NCBI GenBank assembly: GCA_022820825.1
Contig: JAJEEU010000008.1
Coordinates: 1-52,746, forward strand
DNA length: 52,746 nt
Direction: 5' to 3'
DNA from: Vicinamibacteria bacterium
GTDB taxonomy: Bacteria; Acidobacteriota; Vicinamibacteria; Vicinamibacterales; UBA8438
This document shows positions 16,193 through 23,729 of the stretch, one piece after another (within the stretch, counting starts at the first letter, position 1; each line of letters opens with the position of its first letter). A model generated the notes under the pieces. It was not told the DNA's origin. It saw only the letters and a list, made by a program, of their open reading frames with translations, and did no database searches. The translations under genes were made by a program, and so were the position numbers.

Positions 16193-18148
16193 CTACGGGG
16201 CGGCGGGGGTATACCAGATCGGCGAGCTCCAGGCCCGTTCCTTCACCGTCGGCGGGTCGGACGGAGGTAGCGCCACGCCGCGCGCCAGCGCCCGGTGCGT
16301 CGTCCAGCGGCAGGTCGGGTTCTCCAGCACGCGAACATAGTAGAACGCCCGCAGCGCCGGGTCGAAATCCGGGTCCGTCCAGGTCGTGCTCAGCTCGGCC
16401 GCGCCAAGGTCGGTGGAGTAGCTGCAGTCGGACAGGTTCACCTGCGCGCCGTTGTCGGCGCAGCGGTGCGTGCCCGGGTCGGGCTGCAGCCCGTCGGCGC
16501 AGGCGACGTCGTACACCTGCTCGGCGGTCTGCCCGTCGGCGTCGGCCCAGCCCTTCACGATCTGGACCTTCTGCAGGTTGGCGCTGTACGGGTCCTTCAT
16601 GGCCCAGACCACGAAGCTGGGCCCGTCGCCAGCTTCGCCCCCGGGCGGGTCCGGCAGGTCGCCGCCCATGGGCACGCCGCCGGCGTACGCGGCTTCCACC
16701 ATGTCGCGCCGCGTGTCGAGGTCGGCGGGATAGCCCCAGCCGGCGAAGAAGCGCAGGTGAATCCGCGTGCCGCTGTTGCCGAACGTCTCGCGGCGGCGCA
16801 GCGCGTCGAAGATGGACTCGCGCGTGTTGGCCTCGGCCCACACGCCGACCAGGCCGCCCGGATTGCTGATGTTGCCGCCGTCGGCCTTTTCGTCCCACCC
16901 GAGGTCGCGGCCGATCAGGGGCAGGCCGCCGCCGGTGCTGAACTTGACCGCCTTGTCGGTGAATTCGTCCTCGTCCGTCGCGCCCGGCAGGCTCTGGTGG
17001 TCGTCCGGGCTGGCGATGAAACCGAACTTGAACGGATTCACGCCGAAGTCGGCCTCCAGGCGCAGGCCGGACTTCAGTGCGTTGCGGACGAAATCCGGCG
17101 CGTGGGCGCAGCCGCTGCGCTGGCCCGGCTCGCAAACGGGGTAGTAGTTCTCGAAATTGCAGTCCTCGTCCGTGGTGCCCAGGCCGCGATAGCACTCCGA
17201 GTTGCCCTTGATCTGGTGGATCTCCACCAGCGGCTCGGCCCAGGCGCGCAGCCGGAGCATCTCCGTCGTGAACGGCGTCCAGCCGAACTCGTCGAACGCC
17301 AGACCGCCGCTCAGGTTCGGGTTGTGCGGAATGGCGACCACCTGGCAGTCGCCGGTGCACGCCGCCTCGAGCCATTCCCAGAGCCGCTCCGGGCGGTTCT
17401 CCATCTCGACGGCCCCGCCGCCCCACTCCGGCACCGCGTCGCCGCGGAAGATGACGTTGCGGTGCAGGTGGCCGTAGCGCGCGGGAGTGGCCGTCCACTC
17501 GTACGCCGGGAAGGTCGTGAACACGCCGGGCTCATAGAACGCGTCGGCGTTGCGCTGGATGTCCTGCCACAGGTGCCGCGCCCGCTCGTAGCACTTGTTG
17601 CCCGCGTCCATCGTGGCCTCGAGCTGCCCGCAGATGTCGGGCGACCGCCGCCCGCGGCCCTCGAAGGCCCCGGTGCCGAACCAGTCGTTGGCGCGCATCT
17701 GCTCGCAGGTCGGCGTCTGGTAGGCCGGGTCGCTCTCGTCCTCGCAGAGGTGCACCTTGCCGAGCCAGGTGTCGTGGTCGGTCACCGCCATGAAGTCGAG
17801 CGGCACGCGGAGTTGATGCACCGTGCCATCCGCCTTGGTCACCTCCTCGCCGCGCCCGAAGCGGTAGGCCAGCAAGGGGTCGTCGCGGTTGCCGCCCAGC
17901 ACGTAGGAGTCCAGCGACCACCTGCTGTGCACGTGGAAGTCGCCGAAGTAGGCGTTGCGCAGCGTATTGCGCTCCGGCTCTGCTACGGCGGCCGCCGGTG
18001 TCGCGGCGGCAGGCGGCGGGGAATCTTCAGCGGCAGGGGCTTCGGGTGCGGATCCGCCGCAGGCGGCGAGCAGGCCGACGCCGATCAACGGCAGCCAGCG
18101 GGCAGCAAGCCCCGCGCGGCCCTTCATCCGGAACGGTGGTCGCGGCAT
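16193..18148 (-). CDS. DUF3604 lipoprotein, copy 5 (clade A)
   Basis: 651 aa. Lipobox Cys at residue 30 (GVGLLAAC), short Ala/Pro linker, then DUF3604: FHVHSRWSLDSYVLGG, VTDHDTWLGKVHLC, AIPHNPNLSGG, EIHQIKGNSEC, SPDDHQSLPG. The last 180 codons are about 95 percent identical in DNA to copy 3 by eye. Start at 18148 is supported by GGAGG 7 bases upstream. Lies 12 bases after copy 6 and 3 bases before the PpiC gene. All PHP-like ligands are kept. Confidence 0.88.
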   Translation of the reverse strand: MPRPPFRMKGRAGLAARWLPLIGVGLLAACGGSAPEAPAAEDSPPPAAATPAAAVAEPERNTLRNAYFGDFHVHSRWSLDSYVLGGNRDDPLLAYRFGRGEEVTKADGTVHQLRVPLDFMAVTDHDTWLGKVHLCEDESDPAYQTPTCEQMRANDWFGTGAFEGRGRRSPDICGQLEATMDAGNKCYERARHLWQDIQRNADAFYEPGVFTTFPAYEWTATPARYGHLHRNVIFRGDAVPEWGGGAVEMENRPERLWEWLEAACTGDCQVVAIPHNPNLSGGLAFDEFGWTPFTTEMLRLRAWAEPLVEIHQIKGNSECYRGLGTTDEDCNFENYYPVCEPGQRSGCAHAPDFVRNALKSGLRLEADFGVNPFKFGFIASPDDHQSLPGATDEDEFTDKAVKFSTGGGLPLIGRDLGWDEKADGGNISNPGGLVGVWAEANTRESIFDALRRRETFGNSGTRIHLRFFAGWGYPADLDTRRDMVEAAYAGGVPMGGDLPDPPGGEAGDGPSFVVWAMKDPYSANLQKVQIVKGWADADGQTAEQVYDVACADGLQPDPGTHRCADNGAQVNLSDCSYSTDLGAAELSTTWTDPDFDPALRAFYYVRVLENPTCRWTTHRALARGVALPPSDPPTVKERAWSSPIWYTPAAP

Positions 18149-18160
18149 GGCTGCGCCTCC

Positions 18161-20056
18161 TCAGTTGGCGTTCGGCGTATACCAGATGGGCGAGCTCCAG
18201 GCCCGCTCCTTGATCACCGGCGGCACGTTTTCGGGTAGCTCGCCGCCGCTCCGCAGGGCTTGCCACGTGGTCCAGCGGCAGGTGGGATTCTCCAGGACGC
18301 GGACGTAGTAGAACGCCCGCAGGGACGGGTCGAACTCGGGGTCGGTCCAGGCGGCGCTGAGCTCCGCCGCGCCGGCACCGCCGGTCGTGCTGCAGTCGGC
18401 CAGGTTCACCTGCGCATCGTTGTCCGCGCAGCGGTGCGTCGCCGGGTCGGGCGGCCGGCCGTTGTCGCACGCCACGTCGAACACCTGCTCGGCGGTGCCG
18501 CCGTCCGGATCGTCCCAACCCTTGACGATCTGCAGCTTCTGAAGAGAGGCGCTGTTCGCGTCGCGCGTGGCCCAGACGACGAACCGCGGCGCGTCGCCGC
18601 CGCCGCTCGCCGCCGGCAGGTCGCCTCCCATCGGCACGCCGCTGCGGTAGCCCTCTTCGACCAGATCCGGGCGCGTGTGCAGGTCGGCCGGCAGCGACCA
18701 GCCGCCGAAGAAGCGGACGCGGATGCGCGGGCCGCTCGTGGCGAACGTCTCGCGCCGGCGCAGGGCGTCGAATATCGAATCCCGCGTGTTCTCCTCCGCC
18801 CAGACCGCCGCCAGGCCGCCCGGGTTGTTCAGCGGAGTGCCCGGCGTCGTCGCGCCGATCTCGCCGAAGAAGTCGCCCTGCCAGGATTCCTCGTCGACCG
18901 ATCCCGACATGCTGCGGTGGTCGTCGGTGCTGCCGATGATGCCGTACTTGAACGGGTTGATGCCGTGCTCGGCCTCGACCTCCAGGCCGGTCTTGAGCGC
19001 GTTGCGGACGAAGTTCGAGGCAACCGTGCAACTGGCGGCGCGGAACTCCGGATCGGACGGCTGGTTGTCCGGATCGCAGGGCTCGAACACCTGCTCGAAG
19101 TTGCACTCCTCGTCGGAGGTGAGCAGCCCCGGCGCGCATTCCGAGTTGCCCTTGACCTGGTGGATTTCGATCAGCGGCTCGCGCCGGATGCGCCGCTCCA
19201 GGATTTCGGCGGTGAACGGAGCGCCGTCGGCGTTGTTGGGCGCCAGCACGACGCCCATGCCGTAGTTGGTGTTGTGCGGAATGGCGATCACGTCGCAGGC
19301 GCCGGTGCACGCCTCGTCCATCCACTCCCACAGCCGCTCCGGCGAGTGGCCCGTCGCGATCGATGCCCCGCCGCCCCACGGCGGGATGTCCTCGCCGCGG
19401 AAGAACACGTTGCGGTGCAGCCAGCCCCCCGTCGCGGGGTCCGAGCCGGTGAACTCGAAGGCCGTGAACGTGGTGAACACGCCCGGCTCGTAGTAGGCGT
19501 CGGCGACTTCCTGCACCATGGGCCACTGGTGCGCGGCGCGCTGGTCGCAGCGATTGTCCGGACCGGGCTCCGTGCTGCCGCACAGCTCCAGGTCGCGCTC
19601 GTTGCGGTTCGCCGCGCTGTAGTGGCGGAAGAACGCAGGACCTCCGCCGGCCCGGACTTCCTCGCAGACCGGCAGGTCGTAGGTGTCCGCCTCCGGATCC
19701 TGGCAGAGCTGCACCTCGCCGAAGAAGTTGTCGTGGTCGGTCACCGCCATGAAGTCGAGCGGGGTGGCGAGCTGGCCGCGCAGGTTACCGTCCGGATCGA
19801 GGATCGGCTCGCCCCTGCCGTAGCGGTAGGCCACCGACGGGTCGTTCTGCATCGGGTGGCCGAACGTCCACGCGTCGAGCGACCAGCTCGTGTGCACGTG
19901 CAGGTCGCCGAAGTAAGCGTTGCGCTGGGGGTTGCCGGCGCTGGCGGCGGGCTGCGCACCGGTCTCGGCGCCGGCGTCCCCACCGGCGTCGTCCGGTGCG
20001 GGCGCGCCGGCACAGGCTGCCAGCATGGCGGCGGTGCCGATGACGAGCGCGCGCAT
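18161..20056 (-). CDS. DUF3604 lipoprotein, copy 6 (clade B)
   Basis: 631 aa. Very short lipoprotein signal with Cys at residue 15 (MLAAC), an Asp/Gly/Ala linker, then DUF3604: LHVHTSWSLDAWTFG, VTDHDNFFGEVQLC, AIPHNTNYGMG, EIHQVKGNSECAPG, GSTDDHRSMSG. Closest to copy 4. The ATG at 20056 overlaps the stop of the Ig-like gene by one base (TGATG), so translation is probably coupled; the longer open frame to 20302 is shadow. First DUF3604 gene in transcription order. Confidence 0.87.
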   Translation of the reverse strand: MRALVIGTAAMLAACAGAPAPDDAGGDAGAETGAQPAASAGNPQRNAYFGDLHVHTSWSLDAWTFGHPMQNDPSVAYRYGRGEPILDPDGNLRGQLATPLDFMAVTDHDNFFGEVQLCQDPEADTYDLPVCEEVRAGGGPAFFRHYSAANRNERDLELCGSTEPGPDNRCDQRAAHQWPMVQEVADAYYEPGVFTTFTAFEFTGSDPATGGWLHRNVFFRGEDIPPWGGGASIATGHSPERLWEWMDEACTGACDVIAIPHNTNYGMGVVLAPNNADGAPFTAEILERRIRREPLIEIHQVKGNSECAPGLLTSDEECNFEQVFEPCDPDNQPSDPEFRAASCTVASNFVRNALKTGLEVEAEHGINPFKYGIIGSTDDHRSMSGSVDEESWQGDFFGEIGATTPGTPLNNPGGLAAVWAEENTRDSIFDALRRRETFATSGPRIRVRFFGGWSLPADLHTRPDLVEEGYRSGVPMGGDLPAASGGGDAPRFVVWATRDANSASLQKLQIVKGWDDPDGGTAEQVFDVACDNGRPPDPATHRCADNDAQVNLADCSTTGGAGAAELSAAWTDPEFDPSLRAFYYVRVLENPTCRWTTWQALRSGGELPENVPPVIKERAWSSPIWYTPNAN

Positions 20057-20955
20057 CACGGATTCACGACGACAGTAACGTCCTCGTACGCCTGGAGTCC
20101 CCCGTCGTGGGCCTGGGAGCGCAGCACGTAGGTGCCGGGCTCGCTGAACGTGGCCCGCACGATCCAGCGGTTGTCCGGCGGAATCGGCGGCGCTTCCCAG
20201 CCGGCCGACCAGGGCGATCCGCCGCCGTCGCGATGGTCCTCCCACACTTTCGTCTGCGGCGGGTCGAACGTGACCGGCGCCGGGCCGCGGTAGCGGAACC
20301 ACGACAGCCGCAGTCCAGTGGCGGCGATCGGCGACGAACGGGAGCGGCCGACCCAGAACGACGGCAGGCCGCGCGGCGTCGGCTTGCCGTCATCGGTGGC
20401 CACGGCGCGCAGCGTTACAGCCTCGCCCACGGTCGCCGTCAGCATCTGCTCGGACTCGACCTCCAGCACCGGCGGCACGTTGCCGACCGTGTCGGGGCTG
20501 AAGCCGCTCGGCCCGCCGCCGCCGAAGTTCGCCATCAGCACGGTGTCGTCGACCGCGTAGCCCTGGCGCAGCGTGCCGAATGCCTGCGCCGTAACGCCGT
20601 TGGCGGTCAGCGTCCAGACGACTTCTCCCTCGCCGAAGTCGGCCGGCACCGGGACGCGGAACACGAACCGGTTGCGCCGCGGGAGGAAGTGCGTGGGCTG
20701 TCCGAGATCCGGCCCGCCCGGCTCCATGTGGTTGTCGGGGCCGACCTCGACTACCGGCTGCTCGACCCAGTTGCGGTTCAGGTAGCCGAAGAGCAGGTCG
20801 TACGACCCGTCCGCCTTCTCGACGTACCCCTCGTAGACCGGCGTGATGCTCTGGCCGTGCTCGCGCCCGGGCTGCGCGCCGGTCGTGACCGCGAAAAGGC
20901 CGGCCAGCATCGCCGCCGGCACCATGGCGGTGCGCAAGTGTCTGTAGATGTTCAT
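20056..20955 (-). CDS. Secreted Ig-like-fold protein, paralogue 1 of 3
   Basis: 299 aa with signal peptide (about residues 1-27). The N-terminal domain carries a pattern shared with the genes at 32546 and 47293: TPVYEGY, LLFGYLNRN, VGPDNHMEPGGPDLGQPTHF, then VPADFG. The C-terminal half looks like a PKD/Ig-like beta domain ending TYVLRSQAHDGGLQAYEDVTV. No enzyme motif is seen. It follows a haem/copper protein by 19 bases, and the two other paralogues also neighbour such a protein, so it is likely a binding partner or assembly subunit. Family name unknown to me. Confidence 0.75.
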   Translation of the reverse strand: MNIYRHLRTAMVPAAMLAGLFAVTTGAQPGREHGQSITPVYEGYVEKADGSYDLLFGYLNRNWVEQPVVEVGPDNHMEPGGPDLGQPTHFLPRRNRFVFRVPVPADFGEGEVVWTLTANGVTAQAFGTLRQGYAVDDTVLMANFGGGGPSGFSPDTVGNVPPVLEVESEQMLTATVGEAVTLRAVATDDGKPTPRGLPSFWVGRSRSSPIAATGLRLSWFRYRGPAPVTFDPPQTKVWEDHRDGGGSPWSAGWEAPPIPPDNRWIVRATFSEPGTYVLRSQAHDGGLQAYEDVTVVVNP

Positions 20956-20974
20956 GGTCGTGACCGCGCGCGGG

Positions 20975-22399
20975 CTACTGCTGATCGGCGGCCGGCCGCG
21001 CGGGCTGCCCGGGCAGCTCCTCGAAGCCGCACAGCGGGCAGCCGATCACGGTGTCGCCCTCGCTGAGCTGCAGCCGCTCCCGGCGCGCGGCCATCTCCGC
21101 CTCGAACTCTTCGTCCGTCAGGATGAATGCCGGCGCGAGCACCAGCAGCATGTTGTCGACCGCCCGGTGGCCGAAGCCGGTCCAGTTGCGCGGGTCTATG
21201 ACGTTCGGGTTGGCCGCCGTGCTGTCGAAGTAGCCGATGCCGTGCAGGATGGTGCCCTTGGGCAGCAGCGGCATGGCGTCCTCTTCGTAGCGGTAGTAGC
21301 GCAGCCAGTTGTGATCGTAGCCGGCGCAGTTGAGCGTCTCGACGCGACCGCCCCAGATCGCTTCCAGGCACATCCGCACGCCCGCGGCGTGCATGTGCGG
21401 CGCGTACATCGTCAGTTTCACGTTCTGCTGCAGCGTCTGGTAGAAGTGCCGCACCTGCCCGTCCCGGTTCGGCAGCACGTCGATGTCGGCGGTGCCGAAG
21501 CCGATGCGCCCGATGCGTTTCGTGGGCTCGTAGCCGCGCGGATGGAACTGGAAGGCGATCTCCAGGTGCGCGGTCGTGTCCTCGCCGTTGGAGTGCAGGT
21601 GGACGTCGTCCCACTGCAGCCGGGAGTTGCCCGGCACGAAGCGGCCGGCCTCGGGGTCGAAGGTGTAACCGCGCGGGTTGTTGCGCATGTCGTGGATGGT
21701 CGGCCAGTCGCCGTTGTCGAGCTGGTTGCCGTCCTCGTCGATCAGCGCGAAGAAGGCGTGGTGGAAGATGAACCGTCCGCCGATGGTGCGGGCGCTGTCG
21801 CCCACTTCCTTGACCTGCACCGTCTTGACGTAGCGGTCCTCGGTCAGGCCGGTCTCGACCGCCGGCAGCGCTCCCCACCAGTCGGGCTGGTCGGCGTCGC
21901 GCGAGGCCGACGGGCCGACGACGACCAGGTCGGGCTCGCCCATCTCCCACTCTCCGGGGCCGGCGAATTCGAGCGGCGGCGGCAGGTCGTCCGGATTGCC
22001 GCGCGGCGCCCCGTTGTCGACCCAGCGGGCGATGGCCGTGATCTCCTGCTCCGTCAGCGACATGTCTTCCTTGATGGCCTGGATGCCGACGTCCTTCTCC
22101 AGGAACCAGGGCGGCATGGCGCCCATGCGGTTGCGCAGCGCGGTGCGGTTCTTGATGCTGCGCGCCCAGGGCCGCACTTCGTCGTAGGTGATCAACGACA
22201 TCGGCGCGAGGGAGTTCGGCCGATGGCAGCTCTGGCAACTGCGCTGCAGGATCGGAACGATGTGCTTCGTGAACGTGACCTCGTCGCTGCCGGATGCCTG
22301 CCCGGCTGCCGCTGGCGTTGCCGGCAGCAGCAGCACGGCGGCCGCGGCGAGCGCCAGCAGCACCGGGACGGCGAGTCGTCGATTTGAGCTTGTTGTCAC
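20975..22399 (-). CDS. Periplasmic c-type haem protein with copper monooxygenase-like C-terminal half, paralogue 1
   Basis: 474 aa from a GTG at 22399 (AGGGGAG about 9 bases upstream; the frame beyond it is shadow of the receptor gene). Signal peptide to about residue 33, one haem c site CQSCH (55-59), and MPPWFLEKD typical of this family. The C-terminal half resembles copper type II ascorbate-dependent monooxygenases, with APHMHAAGVRM supplying His-x-His and Met as a candidate copper site. A haem domain feeding electrons to a copper oxygenase is plausible but unproven. Follows the TonB receptor by 13 bases. Confidence 0.78.
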   Translation of the reverse strand: MTTSSNRRLAVPVLLALAAAAVLLLPATPAAAGQASGSDEVTFTKHIVPILQRSCQSCHRPNSLAPMSLITYDEVRPWARSIKNRTALRNRMGAMPPWFLEKDVGIQAIKEDMSLTEQEITAIARWVDNGAPRGNPDDLPPPLEFAGPGEWEMGEPDLVVVGPSASRDADQPDWWGALPAVETGLTEDRYVKTVQVKEVGDSARTIGGRFIFHHAFFALIDEDGNQLDNGDWPTIHDMRNNPRGYTFDPEAGRFVPGNSRLQWDDVHLHSNGEDTTAHLEIAFQFHPRGYEPTKRIGRIGFGTADIDVLPNRDGQVRHFYQTLQQNVKLTMYAPHMHAAGVRMCLEAIWGGRVETLNCAGYDHNWLRYYRYEEDAMPLLPKGTILHGIGYFDSTAANPNVIDPRNWTGFGHRAVDNMLLVLAPAFILTDEEFEAEMAARRERLQLSEGDTVIGCPLCGFEELPGQPARPAADQQ

Positions 22400-22412
22400 G
22401 AGACTGTCTCCC

Positions 22413-23693
22413 CTAGAAGTTGAGCTGGAACGCCACCTTGAACAGGCGCCCGGCCTGCAGCCCGACGGGGCGCAGGTAGCCGGCGCCAAGGCCGTAACGC
22501 TCCCGCCCGACGGCGTTGCCATTGAACACATTGTAGATCTCCAGGAACGAACCGATGTTGGCGCCCGCGCCGCCGACGTTGACGATCTTGCCGATGCGCA
22601 TGTCGAGCTGGGTGTGCCGGTCGCCGTACGCCTGGCCCGGCTCGATCACGTTCACGTTGATGCTGGTCTCCGTCGGCGTGCGGCCGAGCGCCGCCGCCGC
22701 GACGGGCGTGGGCACCGCCATGACGGCCAGGCGCGGCGAGCCCTGGCGTGTGAAGAACGTGCCCGACACCTGGATGTCGTACGGGAAGATGTACGAGCCG
22801 AACACGGACCCCTGCGATATCCACGGCGTCGAGTTGTCGCAGAACTCCAGCGCCACGACGCTCTGGCCGGAGCCGGCCCCGGCGTTGACGATCTCCGGCA
22901 GCGCCGTCTGCAGCGCGCAGGTGTCGTTGGTTTCCTTGCCTACGGCATAACCGCCCTGCAACAGTACGCCCTCGAAGTTGGCTGCGAAGTTGAAGTCCAG
23001 GCCGTGCCAGCGGCGGAGTTGCCCGCCGAAGCTGTTGGCGTGCGTGGTGATGTCGTCCGGCACCGCGATGTACGCCGGGTTGAGGTCGAGCAGCGTGACT
23101 TCGTAGCCGCCGCCTCCGGGCAGCCGCTCGTCCTGGGGAACCGAGATGGTGTAGCTGTCCCAGGCTTCCGGCCCGATCGCGCGGTTGTCCACCACGTCGA
23201 AGTTGAAGTAGTGGCGCCGGAAATAGCCGACGTCGATCGATACGCCGTCGGTCAACTCGTGCTGGATGCTGCCCGAGTACTCCCAGTTGCCGCTCTTCTT
23301 GCCCCAGCCGAACGCCCAGTCCGGATCGAGAAAGACCGTAGGCGCGGTCGAGGCGAAGCCCGGCGTGGTGTTGGGGCTGATGATCTCGCCGTTCGGCCGC
23401 GGGTTCAGCGGATCGCCCTGCACGAGGCCGTCGCCGGCGATGCACGCGCTGCCGGTCGGGTCGGCGGCCGAGGGGATGCACGACGGGAGTCCCGGAATCC
23501 GGAACGGGTTGCCCCCGTCGAACCACGAGCGCGGCATCGTGGTGTTCTGGCCGGTCGGGTTGAGCTGGTTGACCAGGGCGAGGTCGCGGTGCTCGCCGTA
23601 GCGCGAGGCGGAGGCCTTCAGCGCTGTCCGTCCGTCGCCGCGAACGTCGTACACCACGCCCAGCCGCGGCTGCAGGTCCTTCCAGTTCGCCAC
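22413..23693 (-). CDS. TonB-dependent receptor, C-terminal barrel part (downstream of internal stop)
   Basis: Same reading frame as the gene part at 23727-25550, separated only by a TAG. Beta-barrel strands continue without gap (NWKDLQPRLGVVYDV, GYFRRHYFNFDVV), and the end LFKVAFQLNF has the terminal aromatic Phe of outer-membrane barrels. The nominal GTG at 23693 is a barrel codon rather than a likely start and has no ribosome site. If the stop is real, this portion is untranslated or made only by read-through. Stop at 22413, 13 bases before the haem/copper gene. Confidence 0.7.
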   Translation of the reverse strand: MANWKDLQPRLGVVYDVRGDGRTALKASASRYGEHRDLALVNQLNPTGQNTTMPRSWFDGGNPFRIPGLPSCIPSAADPTGSACIAGDGLVQGDPLNPRPNGEIISPNTTPGFASTAPTVFLDPDWAFGWGKKSGNWEYSGSIQHELTDGVSIDVGYFRRHYFNFDVVDNRAIGPEAWDSYTISVPQDERLPGGGGYEVTLLDLNPAYIAVPDDITTHANSFGGQLRRWHGLDFNFAANFEGVLLQGGYAVGKETNDTCALQTALPEIVNAGAGSGQSVVALEFCDNSTPWISQGSVFGSYIFPYDIQVSGTFFTRQGSPRLAVMAVPTPVAAAALGRTPTETSINVNVIEPGQAYGDRHTQLDMRIGKIVNVGGAGANIGSFLEIYNVFNGNAVGRERYGLGAGYLRPVGLQAGRLFKVAFQLNF

Positions 23694-23726
23694 GGTCTCG
23701 CCCGGGAAGAAGCGCTCGGCCGGCGC

Positions 23727-23729
23727 CTA
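23727..23729 (-). other. In-frame amber codon interrupting the TonB receptor
   Basis: The codon after VAPAMT reads TAG and the frame continues with APAERFFPGETVANWK, where homologous receptors run on into the barrel. One base change from a Tyr codon would explain it. Could be a real nonsense mutation or a sequencing error. Confidence 0.75.

Noticed and set aside
6332-20056. The repeated DUF3604 DNA as a CRISPR or insertion-sequence array.
   Set aside because: The repeats are complete genes with lipoprotein signals; there are no short spacers or transposase genes.
23727-23729. The amber codon as pyrrolysine or other recoding.
   Set aside because: No recoding genes are visible in the window and TAG is used as a normal stop by several neighbours; a mutation or base error is simpler.
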